A DNA stretch of 64,000 bases from Flavobacterium granuli (GTDB taxonomy: Bacteria > Bacteroidota > Bacteroidia > Flavobacteriales > Flavobacteriaceae): contig NZ_FQWO01000003.1 in assembly GCF_900129705.1 (NCBI RefSeq), positions 124,001 to 188,000 on the forward strand, in the 5' to 3' direction. The notes beneath the pieces were generated by a model. That model saw nothing but the letters and a program-made list of their open reading frames with translations. It was not told the DNA's origin and made no database searches. The position numbers and the translations under genes were made by a program. Shown here in pieces: positions 51,934 to 60,033 of the stretch (the first letter of the stretch is position 1; every line of letters begins with the position of its first letter).

Positions 51934-52586
51934 TATTCTTTGGTTGCAATAACTGTTTTTCCTCCCACTGCTGTTTGATTTAACACAACATTTATGGGTG
52001 TGCCTAAAGGTAAGAATACATCTACTCTGGAACCAAACTTGATAAAACCGGCATCGGTTCCTTGTACCACCTGCATTCCTTCTTCGGCATAATTTACAAT
52101 TCGTCTGGCTAATGCTCCAGCAATCTGACGGTAAAGAACCGCTCCGAAAGTATTGTTTTCAACAACTACAGTTGTTCTTTCGTTTTCTTCACTCGCTTTT
52201 GGGTGCCATGCCACAAGGAATTTCCCTGGATGGTACTTGCTGAATTTCACGATACCGCTAAGTCCGTAGCGCGTTACATGCACATTTATTGGAGACATGA
52301 AGATGGACACTTGTATGCGTTTATCTTTAAAATATTCTCCTTCATAAACCTCTTCAATCACAACTACTTTTCCGTCAACAGGAGCCAAAATTTGGTTCTC
52401 GTTTAAAATCACGGTTCTTTTTGGATTTCTGAAAAATTGTAAAATGATTACCAATAATAGGAAAGCACTAATCTGAATTAGTTTTTTTAGCCAAATTGTG
52501 TCAATAAAATTGTCAGATAATAATAGTACAATAGCTGTAAAAATAATACCTAGTAAAATAGTCTTGGTTCCTTCTTTATGAAACAT
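51933..52586 (-). CDS. psd: Phosphatidylserine decarboxylase proenzyme
   Basis: A 217-residue short-type Psd, which converts phosphatidylserine to phosphatidylethanolamine. Two N-terminal hydrophobic segments anchor it. FIKFGSRVDVFLP contains the Gly-Ser self-cleavage site producing the pyruvoyl group, and AWHPKASEENERTTV is also typical. It overlaps cdsA by 11 nt and the ACBP gene by one, so translation is coupled. Matches the bacterial short Psd family. Confidence 0.95.
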   Translation of the reverse strand: MFHKEGTKTILLGIIFTAIVLLLSDNFIDTIWLKKLIQISAFLLLVIILQFFRNPKRTVILNENQILAPVDGKVVVIEEVYEGEYFKDKRIQVSIFMSPINVHVTRYGLSGIVKFSKYHPGKFLVAWHPKASEENERTTVVVENNTFGAVLYRQIAGALARRIVNYAEEGMQVVQGTDAGFIKFGSRVDVFLPLGTPINVVLNQTAVGGKTVIATKE

Positions 52587-53466
52587 AATTTAAAATTTGA
52601 TAAAATAAAAATACAATTGGTGCTACAAATATAACACTATCTAGTCGATCTAGAACGCCTCCGTGGCCGGGCATTATTTTTCCGCTGTCTTTTACCCCAG
52701 CAATACGTTTGAATTTGGATTCGATTAAATCACCGATAGTTCCGAAAATACCAGCTATTAAAGCAATCATGGTCCAGATTAAAATGGATTTTTCGCTGAA
52801 ATTAGGATTCGGTTTGATGTATAGTTTTGAAATTAAAAAGCCTGCAAAAACTGCAAAAGCCACTCCGCCAACAAAGCCTTCAATGGTTTTTTTAGGAGAG
52901 ATACGCTCCAGTAACTTATGCTTTCCAATGGATTTTCCTACTAGGTAAGCAAAGGTGTCATTAGTCCATATAAGAATGAATAATCCAATAATGATTTTAG
53001 GATTATAATCATTTATTCCGAAGGAGATTTTGACTATAAAAATAAAAGGAAGCACAATATATCCTAATAAAAAAATATATTTGGAGAGTTTGCTCAAGGA
53101 TTGAATAGTATCATTGAATAAAAAGTCGATGCATTTTATTGATATTAATAAGGTGATGACAAGTAAAATGGTATTCAGCTGGGATACATTAACGATAAGT
53201 TGAATGTCGTGTTCTAGGATTCCATTGATGTAACTTTCGGTTTCTATTTTATAAAAGCTAATCAAAGCGATAGTGGTATAAAAGAGGGAACCAAAAATAA
53301 GAGGTAAAACTTTATTAATTTGAACTAAATTGCAGAATTCATAAATTGCAATAATTAGGAAAACACCAAATAAGCTAATAAAACTTTCAGTAGAAAATAG
53401 GATAGAGGCTAATAATAACAGAATATAGACGGCACCAGATAGGGCTCTCTTAAGTGTTTCATTCAT
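52576..53466 (-). CDS. cdsA: Phosphatidate cytidylyltransferase
   Basis: A 296-residue integral membrane enzyme making CDP-diacylglycerol from phosphatidate and CTP. The full CdsA signature is seen near the end: SKFKRIAGVKDSGKIMPGHG, followed by GVLDRLDSV. About seven hydrophobic segments. Its product feeds phosphatidylserine and thus the following psd. It overlaps psd by 11 nt and starts 1 nt after the LUD stop. Confidence 0.95.
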   Translation of the reverse strand: MNETLKRALSGAVYILLLLASILFSTESFISLFGVFLIIAIYEFCNLVQINKVLPLIFGSLFYTTIALISFYKIETESYINGILEHDIQLIVNVSQLNTILLVITLLISIKCIDFLFNDTIQSLSKLSKYIFLLGYIVLPFIFIVKISFGINDYNPKIIIGLFILIWTNDTFAYLVGKSIGKHKLLERISPKKTIEGFVGGVAFAVFAGFLISKLYIKPNPNFSEKSILIWTMIALIAGIFGTIGDLIESKFKRIAGVKDSGKIMPGHGGVLDRLDSVIFVAPIVFLFYQILNYVS

Positions 53467-53467
53467 C

Positions 53468-54070
53468 TTAAAGATCTTCTAAAAGCAATAAATAAAGATT
53501 TTTGGCAGAACTGCCATATTGAGTAAAGTCCTCTTCTTTTGCTTTTTCAAAATATTTTATAGCGGTAATGTTCGTTGGATAATCTCTTTCGTATTTCTTT
53601 TTTATAGCGCTAAGGCTATCGCTCTTCATGGCAAGAATTTGACTTGTTCTGGCTAGAACAATGATGTCAACAGGAAGTTCGTGTGGTTTGTGTTGCTTGA
53701 TTTGTTTTGAAGAGAACAGTATTGATCCTTCTTCGGCAATTAAATTTTCACAGCTCGCAAAAAGGAATTTTGGATTTGTGGGTTTTTCGTAACTAAGTTT
53801 GTTTTCGTCTAATAGTTTATGAAGTTGTGGGTCATAACAAAGCACTTCTTTTTCATACCAATCATTTTCTTCCAGAATATTTTCGAACTGTTCTTTTACT
53901 TCGTCCAAATTTTCGCAGTATAAAAATTTACCGCCATTTTTTTTAAAATTAAAGATAAACTGCTCGTCAATTGACATGGAATTGTCAATTGGTGATTTGT
54001 TATATTCGTTTTCAGTTTCTTCTTCTGAAGCCGGATTAATAGAACCAAAAAATTTTCTAAAAAGACTCAT
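53468..54070 (-). CDS. LUD domain-containing protein
   Basis: A 200-residue protein of the LutC/YkgG (LUD) family: the core is PKFLFASCENLIAEEGSILF and LPVDIIVLARTSQI. Related proteins support lactate utilisation via LutABC, but here no lutA or lutB is near, so the role is unclear. It is first in the LUD-cdsA-psd-ACBP-sodA transcript, separated from ftsH by a terminator. Confidence 0.87.
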   Translation of the reverse strand: MSLFRKFFGSINPASEEETENEYNKSPIDNSMSIDEQFIFNFKKNGGKFLYCENLDEVKEQFENILEENDWYEKEVLCYDPQLHKLLDENKLSYEKPTNPKFLFASCENLIAEEGSILFSSKQIKQHKPHELPVDIIVLARTSQILAMKSDSLSAIKKKYERDYPTNITAIKYFEKAKEEDFTQYGSSAKNLYLLLLEDL

Positions 54071-54117
54071 ATTTTTATTAAGGTGCTTTATGTATTATTT
54101 GAATAACGTCCAAAGAT

Positions 54118-54159
54118 AAAAAAATCTTAATTCAAAAGTGGCTTTTGAATTAAGATTTT
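54118..54159 (-). terminator. Rho-independent terminator of ftsH
   Basis: An 18-bp perfect stem (54121-54138 with 54142-54159) with a tight 3-nt loop and a T-run on the minus strand, 25 nt beyond the ftsH stop. Confidence 0.85.
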
Positions 54160-54183
54160 AAAAACTATTAAAAATAAGATGTT

Positions 54184-56109
54184 TTAAGAGACTACTTCAT
54201 CAAGGTTTTTGTCAAAGGTTCTTTTTCCGAAAATTGCTTCAAGGTCATCTTTAAAAATGACTTCTTTTTCAATCAGAATATCAGCTAGCTGATTTAATTT
54301 GTCTTTGTTTTCTTCCAAGATTTCAATTGCTCTTTCGTATTGACTTTCAATTAGTGAAGAGATTTCTTGGTCTATAACTTTAGCAGTTTCCTCTGAATAA
54401 GGTTTAGAGAAGCTGTATTCGCTTTGACCGGATGAGTCATAATAGGTAACATTTCCTATTTTGTCATTCAAACCATAGATGGTAACCATCGCACGAGCTT
54501 GTTTAGTTACTTTCTCTAAATCACTCAATGCACCGGTAGAAATACGGTTAAAAGTCACTTTTTCGGCTGCTCTTCCTCCCATGGTAGCGCACATTTCGTC
54601 TAGCATTTGGTCTGGACGCACAATTTGACGTTCTTCAGGTAAATACCAGGCAGCTCCCAGGCTTTGTCCTCTAGGGACAATGGTTACTTTGATTAATGGT
54701 GCAGCATGTTCTAGCATCCAGCTCACTGTTGCATGTCCTGCTTCGTGAATGGCAATGGCTTTTTTCTCCTCTGGAGTGATGATTTTATTTTTCTTTTCCA
54801 GTCCGCCTACAATACGGTCTACAGCGTCAAGGAAATCTTGTTTGTCAACGGCTGTTTTGTTGTATCTGGCAGCAATCAGGGCAGCTTCGTTACATACGTT
54901 AGCAATATCAGCACCTGAAAAACCAGGAGTTTGTTTGGCAAGGAAATCTAAGTCAAGGCCTTCTACTTTTTTCAAAGGCGCAAGATGTACTTGGAAGATT
55001 TCAGCGCGTTCGCGAATATCTGGCAAGTCTACAAAAATTTGTCTGTCAAAACGACCGGCACGCATTAAAGCTTTGTCTAATACATCGGCTCTGTTTGTAG
55101 CGGCTAACACAATTACATTAGAGTTGGTCCCAAAACCGTCCATCTCAGTAAGCAATTGGTTCAGGGTGTTTTCTCTTTCGTCGTTCCCGCCTGACATATT
55201 GCTTTTACCTCTGGCTCTACCTACTGCGTCAATTTCATCAATGAAAATGATAGCTGGAGATTTTTCCTTGGCTTGTTTGAATAGGTCACGCACACGTGAT
55301 GCACCTACACCTACAAACATTTCAACAAAGTCAGAACCTGACAAAGAGAAAAAAGGCACTTGTGCTTCACCGGCAACGGCTTTAGCCAATAAAGTTTTAC
55401 CCGTTCCAGGAGGACCTACAAGCAGGGCTCCTTTTGGAATTTTACCACCAAGATTAGTGTACTTTTCCGGGTTTTTCAAGAATTCAACAATTTCTTGTAT
55501 CTCTTCTTTAGCACCTTCTAGTCCGGCAACATCTTTAAAAGTGGTTTTGATATCTGTTTTCTCGTCAAAAAGTTTGGCTTTTGATTTTCCGATATTAAAT
55601 ATCTGACCACCGCCTCCAGCACCACCACCAGACATTTTTCTCATAATAAAGATCCAAACACCTATAATAATGATGATAGGAAGTAAACTAATAAGAATGT
55701 CTGACCAGTTGCTTTTAGCTAAGAAATTAAAATCTTTTAATTTTCCTTCGGCTACCGCTTTTTCTAGCTTGTTTTGAAATATTTGATCGTTACCAATTTC
55801 AAAAGTATATTGAGGACCTTTGTTAGGTCTGTCAAAAATATCTTTTGCTACTTTTTGGTGTTCTTTGTCCTTTAGCGCTTCTGTTTTTAAGAAAACTTCA
55901 GCTTCGGTTTTATTGTAGACAATTACTTTTTCTATTTGACCTTTGTCTAAATAGGCGTTGAATTTAGAAGAAGTTAATTGAGCCGGTTCTTGCAAACTGC
56001 TGCTGCCGGTAATAAAGCTGATAAAAAGGAAAATAAGCAAAATGGCAGTATAAACTAACCAAGGACTTATTTTAAATTTATTAGGATTCGGATTATTTTC
56101 TTTAGCCAT
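54184..56109 (-). CDS. ftsH: ATP-dependent zinc metalloprotease FtsH
   Basis: A 641-residue membrane AAA protease. Two hydrophobic segments (about 16-33 and 140-158) surround an extracytoplasmic loop; then GPPGTGKT, IIFIDEIDAVG, the second region of homology (NRADVLDKALMRAGRFDRQI) and the HEAGHA zinc site. GGGAGGGGQIFNIGKSKAK precedes the AAA domain. It degrades membrane proteins and controls quality. It shares a transcript with rsfS (18 nt gap) and ends in its own terminator. Confidence 0.97.
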   Translation of the reverse strand: MAKENNPNPNKFKISPWLVYTAILLIFLFISFITGSSSLQEPAQLTSSKFNAYLDKGQIEKVIVYNKTEAEVFLKTEALKDKEHQKVAKDIFDRPNKGPQYTFEIGNDQIFQNKLEKAVAEGKLKDFNFLAKSNWSDILISLLPIIIIIGVWIFIMRKMSGGGAGGGGQIFNIGKSKAKLFDEKTDIKTTFKDVAGLEGAKEEIQEIVEFLKNPEKYTNLGGKIPKGALLVGPPGTGKTLLAKAVAGEAQVPFFSLSGSDFVEMFVGVGASRVRDLFKQAKEKSPAIIFIDEIDAVGRARGKSNMSGGNDERENTLNQLLTEMDGFGTNSNVIVLAATNRADVLDKALMRAGRFDRQIFVDLPDIRERAEIFQVHLAPLKKVEGLDLDFLAKQTPGFSGADIANVCNEAALIAARYNKTAVDKQDFLDAVDRIVGGLEKKNKIITPEEKKAIAIHEAGHATVSWMLEHAAPLIKVTIVPRGQSLGAAWYLPEERQIVRPDQMLDEMCATMGGRAAEKVTFNRISTGALSDLEKVTKQARAMVTIYGLNDKIGNVTYYDSSGQSEYSFSKPYSEETAKVIDQEISSLIESQYERAIEILEENKDKLNQLADILIEKEVIFKDDLEAIFGKRTFDKNLDEVVS

Positions 56110-56126
56110 TCTGAGTGTGTCTTTCT

Positions 56127-56498
56127 TTAATATTTATTAGCTATTGTAGTTATTTTAGCATCTCCCCACAAACTTTCGATATTGTAATATTCTCTAATTT
56201 GTTTTTGAAATACATGTACTACGATGTGTACATAATCCATAAGTACCCATTCTGCATTACCGGAACCTTCAACGTGCCAAGGTTTATCTTTTAGTTCTTT
56301 TGAAACTACTTTTTGAATAGAGCTAACAATTGCATTTACCTGCGTATTTGAATTCCCGTTGCAGATAACAAAATAGTCACAAACTGCGCTATCAATCTCT
56401 CTCAGATCGAGAATCTCAATGTCACTTCCTTTTACTTCTTCGATTCCCGCAATAATGTTCGCCAATAAAGCATCATTATTTATAGTCTTTTTTGTCAT
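56127..56498 (-). CDS. rsfS: Ribosome silencing factor
   Basis: A 123-residue RsfS/Iojap protein that binds uL14 and blocks joining of ribosomal subunits. EILDLREIDSAVCDYFVI, WHVEGSGNAEWVLMDY and VVHVFQKQIREYYNIESLWGD are family motifs. It is the first gene of the rsfS-ftsH pair and is divergent from birA with 95 nt between. Confidence 0.95.
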   Translation of the reverse strand: MTKKTINNDALLANIIAGIEEVKGSDIEILDLREIDSAVCDYFVICNGNSNTQVNAIVSSIQKVVSKELKDKPWHVEGSGNAEWVLMDYVHIVVHVFQKQIREYYNIESLWGDAKITTIANKY

Positions 56499-56593
56499 GA
56501 AATATTTTTATATAAGTTTGTAAAGTTACCATTTTTTGTGATTATTTTTGAACCTTAACATAATATTAAATTCTGTTGCACAAATTATAGCTA

Positions 56594-57322
56594 ATGAAAC
56601 TAATCAAACTCGATGCCATAGATTCTACAAATGAGTTTCTTAAAGGGCTATCGAATAAGCAGGAACTGGAAAATTTTACTGTTGTTACTGCTGAAAATCA
56701 AACCAAAGGAAAAGGACAAATGGGCTCAGTTTGGACTTCTGAGCAGGCTAAGAATCTAATAATGAGTGTTTTTGTCAGGGATTTGTTGTTAGGTATTGAT
56801 CAAATATATCATCTTAATGTGGCGATGACATTGGCTGTAATTCAGGCTTTGGAATCGTTTCACATTCCGGCATTAAGCATTAAATGGCCAAACGACATTA
56901 TGTCATATAATTTTAAAATAGCTGGCATTTTGATTGAAAATAGCCTGAAAAGTGACGGAAGTGTTAGTTCAATCGTTGGCTTAGGGCTCAATGTAAATCA
57001 AATCAATTTTGATGATTTGCCCAAAGCTTCTTCTTTGGCGGTCATTTGCGGTACTTCATTTGACAAAGAAGAAATTCTCTTTCGAATTGTAGAAAAGATG
57101 AAAAATAATCTTGAAATACTGAAGAAACAGCCAGATTTATTATGGATGGATTATAGAAATAGGCTTTTTAAGAAAGCTGTTCCAATGCCTTTTAAAGACA
57201 ATAGTGACCGGAATTTTATGGGAATTATTCAAGGTGTTTCTCCGTTTGGAAAACTTCAGCTACTCTTGGAAGACGATTCTATTGTCGAATATAATATCAA
57301 GGAAATTCAAATGTTGTATTAA
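56594..57322 (+). CDS. birA: Biotin--[acetyl-CoA-carboxylase] ligase
   Basis: A 242-residue protein holding only the catalytic and C-terminal domains of BirA; the DNA-binding helix-turn-helix of the E. coli repressor is absent. LDAIDSTNEFLKG opens it; GKGQMGSVWTSE is the biotinoyl-AMP loop (GRGRxGR in E. coli) and KWPNDIM the active-site Lys. It attaches biotin to acetyl-CoA carboxylase. Lacks a repressor role. Divergent from rsfS. Confidence 0.95.
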   Translation: MKLIKLDAIDSTNEFLKGLSNKQELENFTVVTAENQTKGKGQMGSVWTSEQAKNLIMSVFVRDLLLGIDQIYHLNVAMTLAVIQALESFHIPALSIKWPNDIMSYNFKIAGILIENSLKSDGSVSSIVGLGLNVNQINFDDLPKASSLAVICGTSFDKEEILFRIVEKMKNNLEILKKQPDLLWMDYRNRLFKKAVPMPFKDNSDRNFMGIIQGVSPFGKLQLLLEDDSIVEYNIKEIQMLY

Positions 57323-57523
57323 AAAATGCTGATGTTGTGTCTGTAGGTCCTAGATTTGGTAGCCTGCCGTAGCTACACAATAAAACCGTTGCAATTGCGT
57401 AGCCAGATGCTAAATTTATACCTAATTAATGTTTTCTACCGATTGATGTTTGCTCTTGTGAATAATCTAAGGGTACAAAATACAGATTTTCACCCTGATC
57501 TTATTTAAATCTTATTGCAGTCT

Positions 57524-57567
57524 GTTGCGGGTATGTTGCAGGTATGTAGCGGGTATGTACGGGATAT
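57524..57567. repeat. 11-bp tandem repeat, four imperfect copies
   Basis: Units GTTGCGGGTAT, GTTGCAGGTAT, GTAGCGGGTAT and GTACGGGATAT stand head to tail, GC-richer than the surroundings. Next to birA, in a non-coding region. Confidence 0.75.
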
Positions 57568-57605
57568 GTATGAGTAGTTGAATGATAATAGCTTATCGTT
57601 TTATA

Positions 57606-57642
57606 AAAAAATAAACAGGACAACAAATGAGCTGTCCTGTTT
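57606..57642 (-). terminator. Probable terminator for the minus-strand small-protein transcript
   Basis: A 10-bp perfect stem AAACAGGACA with its complement, 10-nt loop, and a T-rich run on the minus strand. It is 164 nt beyond the stop at 57806 but only 30 nt beyond the stop of the alternative frame ending at 57672. Confidence 0.55.
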
Positions 57643-57671
57643 AATTTAATGTTTGTTTTTCTAATGTTGAA

Positions 57672-57812
57672 TTAGGACTTTATGAGAATGCCATATTTTT
57701 CCATCAAATATCCGTAATATATATCATTAGGTGGTAATGTGTTTACTGATATGTTTGCAGCTGTTAATCCGTTGCTAAACTTTTGCTTATGTTTAATTGT
57801 ACCTTTTATTTT
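57672..57812 (-). other. Stop-free extension after the small exported protein, possible frameshifted C-terminus or gene remnant
   Basis: 46 sense codons on the minus strand without a start codon, reading for example NGLTAANISVNTLPPNDIYY and ending MEKYGILIKS. If one A were added to the A6 run at 57809-57814 it would become a direct extension of the upstream 105-residue protein. It could also be an unrelated remnant or chance. Confidence 0.35.
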
Positions 57813-58123
57813 TTACTTATTTCTAAAATTTTAATTTTCTTATAGGCTCTGTAAGTGGTTGTATTACCGCAAATAAAGTCTTCATTCAATACTTCATATT
57901 TAATAAGAACTATCGTTTTGTCCTTTTCAAATTCCTTAGATAAATTTGCGGGCGAATAGTAGGTATTATTCACTTTAATGATCCAGCCACAATTTTCGGT
58001 TGGTATTGGGCCGCCATCTAAAATTACAGCCTCGATTTGTTCACTTTTCAATATTGCTTGATGTGATTCACAGGAATAATTCATAAACACAAAAGCTATT
58101 AATAAAACTAATGTTGTTTTCAT
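57806..58123 (-). CDS. Hypothetical exported protein
   Basis: A 105-residue protein with an N-terminal hydrophobic signal (LVLLIAFVFMNYSC); the Cys18 could be a lipidation site though the lipobox is poor. The mature part has a Cys in ENCGWIIKV and another in DFICGNTTTY, likely a disulfide pair, and PANLSKEFEKDKTIVLIKY in between. I do not recognise the family. It ends in a run of A, where a single-base change would add about 46 residues. Confidence 0.6.
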   Translation of the reverse strand: MKTTLVLLIAFVFMNYSCESHQAILKSEQIEAVILDGGPIPTENCGWIIKVNNTYYSPANLSKEFEKDKTIVLIKYEVLNEDFICGNTTTYRAYKKIKILEISKK

Positions 58124-58245
58124 ATTTTTTGCATAATTTAAAGAAGTGAAAAAATTACTGGATTTAAGATTTGATTTTCTGCGATTTATAATTTTTTAAT
58201 ATGCTGACAAAAAAAAGATTCTCATATTATAATGATTGTGTTTTC

Positions 58246-58692
58246 TCATTGCACTATAATTTTTGTTAAAATTATATTTTCATAGGTTACGTCAGCAATA
58301 TCAAATGTTTTTTCGCAAATTTCTTTCAGGTGTCCTGAAAATTTGATGTTCAAGGTTTGACCATTGCTTTTAAGATTTAGAATTTGTTGGTTTAGGATGC
58401 CTTCGTTACAAACAATCATTTTGTGCACACAATTACTGCAATTTTGTTCGGTATAAGCTATCCAAAATTTATTGTTATAATAATTGTCGTTTGGATCAAG
58501 TTGTTTTTTATATGCTATTTTACCAATCAAATTTGCTGATTCAGGAATTGTTGTTCTAATAGTAGAATCACAACCACAATCGGGTATTTCATCTTGGTCT
58601 TTTTGACAACTAAGAACTAAAAAAGAGGTAATTAAAAAATAAGAAAAAAATCTAATTGTTAATCGTTTGGGGGCACGTAAAATTTTGCTCAT
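58246..58692 (-). CDS. Hypothetical lipoprotein with surface-export-like signal
   Basis: A 148-residue protein with a lipoprotein signal peptide (Cys29 in VLSCQKDQDE). QKDQDE right after the Cys resembles the QKDDE-type surface export signal known from Bacteroidota. The mature part has several Cys (DCGCDS, NCSNCVHKMIVC) that look like disulfide pairs. I do not recognise the function. Separated by 122 nt from the next small gene; no clear promoter assigned. Confidence 0.65.
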   Translation of the reverse strand: MSKILRAPKRLTIRFFSYFLITSFLVLSCQKDQDEIPDCGCDSTIRTTIPESANLIGKIAYKKQLDPNDNYYNNKFWIAYTEQNCSNCVHKMIVCNEGILNQQILNLKSNGQTLNIKFSGHLKEICEKTFDIADVTYENIILTKIIVQ

Positions 58693-58894
58693 AAAATATT
58701 AGATTACAGTTAAGTTTTATAAAAAAACATTTTTTAAATTTATTTAATAATCTCAAATTTAGATTTTTAATTTAAATAAATAAGGATTTTTCTGTAATCT
58801 TTTTAAAAGAGAAGAAATGATTTGTAGCTTTCTGCGGTAGTGCAAATGATAACCAAAAATGTACAAAAGGCATTTGTTATTTGAAATAAGGCAC

Positions 58895-58942
58895 AAAAAA
58901 AAGATGTTTAAAGCTGAAATGAAATCAGGCTTTAAACATCTT
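58895..58942 (-). terminator. Rho-independent terminator of the pyrE-SRPBCC unit
   Basis: A 14-bp stem (58901-58914 with 58929-58942, core GATGTTTAAAGC), extended by CTGA/TCAG inside, followed by a T8 run on the minus strand; 21 nt after the stop. Confidence 0.88.
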
Positions 58943-58963
58943 TAGTGATGAATTATGTTGTTT

Positions 58964-59356
58964 TTACAATTTTGTCATGTTGGTAGCCAAAGTTTCTATA
59001 AATTTCCCGATAGGGCCTTTGATCATCATCGCCATCATGGGATTGAAATCTCCTTCAAAATCAAGTTTGACATCACTTGAATTATCAGTAATTGCGTTAA
59101 TATTAGCAACTAATGTAAACGGAAGCTTGTCGCTTGCAGCGCCCAGAACCACTTTGTTTGGAGCCACTTTTTCTTTCATTTTCAGTTTTATTTCCGGCAT
59201 TCCTTTTAATCCAAAAATAAAGGCATCATCTCCAATAACTTCAAACTTGGCAATGTTTTCAGGCATCAATCTTTCGAAGTTTTTGACGTCAGTTAGCAAG
59301 TCAAATAATTCTTGAGCTGATTTTCGAACAGTAACTTTAGGACTTTCTAAGTTCAT
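58964..59356 (-). CDS. SRPBCC (START-like) family protein
   Basis: A 130-residue START-like ligand-binding fold: VTVRKSAQELFDLLTDVKNF at the start and VKLDFEGDFNPMMAMMIKGP, then FIETLATNM at the end. Such proteins bind hydrophobic ligands; in Bacteroidota this small type usually lies downstream of pyrE. No enzyme motif. The ATG at 59356 is chosen; the longer frame to 59413 overlaps pyrE coding. Confidence 0.85.
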   Translation of the reverse strand: MNLESPKVTVRKSAQELFDLLTDVKNFERLMPENIAKFEVIGDDAFIFGLKGMPEIKLKMKEKVAPNKVVLGAASDKLPFTLVANINAITDNSSDVKLDFEGDFNPMMAMMIKGPIGKFIETLATNMTKL

Positions 59357-59376
59357 ATTTTTTTCTTTGTTTATTT

Positions 59377-60021
59377 CTAAATCACGTCCCAAGCAGAAGG
59401 ATTTACGCTCCATTCTCTTAAAGTCGATTCTTCTTTTTCGGTAATGTAATTTTTGGCAACGGCTAAATTCAATAAATTTTGATAATTGCTCAAAGTGTAC
59501 AGGTCAAGATTGGCCTTTTTAAAGTTTTGTTCAGCGACATCAAAACCATAAGTGAAGATGGCGGCCATCCCTTTTATGTTGGCTCCGGCGGCACGCAAAG
59601 CTTCAACGGCCATCAGGCTGCTGTTTCCGGTACTAATTAAATCTTCGACAACAACAACATTTTGTCCTTTTTGAAGAAAACCTTCCACTTGGTTCTGGCG
59701 ACCGTGTTTCTTGGCTTCGGGACGCACATATACAAATGGCAATCCTAAACTCTCGGCAACCAGCATACCAATTCCTATTGCTCCGGTGGCTACACCGGCA
59801 ATAACATCTGGTTTTCCAAATTGTTTTTCAATATTTTTGGAAAATTCATCACGCACATAATTTCTTATGGCTGGAAATGAGAGAATTAGTCGGTTATCAC
59901 AATAAATAGGTGATTTCCATCCGGAAGCCCATGTAAAAGGATTTCCTGGATTCAATTTAATTGCATTTATTTGTAAAAGCAATTCGGCTGTTTTTTCGGC
60001 AGTATCTTTATTAAAAATCAT
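59377..60021 (-). CDS. pyrE: Orotate phosphoribosyltransferase
   Basis: A 214-residue type I PRTase of pyrimidine synthesis that joins orotate and PRPP to make OMP. NPFTWASGWKSPIYCDNR and the PRPP loop VVVVEDLISTGNSS are diagnostic. It starts at the ATG 60021; the frame to 60054 lies upstream of the promoter. The last base of the -7 box is only five nt before the start, so the mRNA is nearly leaderless. SRPBCC follows 20 nt later. Confidence 0.96.
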   Translation of the reverse strand: MIFNKDTAEKTAELLLQINAIKLNPGNPFTWASGWKSPIYCDNRLILSFPAIRNYVRDEFSKNIEKQFGKPDVIAGVATGAIGIGMLVAESLGLPFVYVRPEAKKHGRQNQVEGFLQKGQNVVVVEDLISTGNSSLMAVEALRAAGANIKGMAAIFTYGFDVAEQNFKKANLDLYTLSNYQNLLNLAVAKNYITEKEESTLREWSVNPSAWDVI

Positions 60022-60025
60022 AGTA

Positions 60026-60033
60026 CAAATGTA
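60026..60033 (-). promoter_or_regulatory. -7 promoter element of pyrE
   Basis: Minus-strand TACATTTG, a perfect TAnnTTTG. It overlaps the first codons of the divergent NUDIX gene (ATG at 60029) and predicts a leaderless or near-leaderless pyrE mRNA. Confidence 0.6.

Larger units (their letters stand above)
57323..57671. other. Intergenic region after birA
   Basis: Holds an 11-bp tandem repeat (57524-57567) and a 10-bp hairpin (57613-57622 with 57633-57642), otherwise no gene. The hairpin has a T-run on the minus strand and so could terminate the minus-strand transcript from 58123. Confidence 0.5.

Noticed and set aside
54749-55606. Long plus-strand open frame of 285 codons antisense to ftsH
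   Set aside because: It is the complementary frame of a strongly conserved gene; its translation has no domain-like pattern and no promoter.
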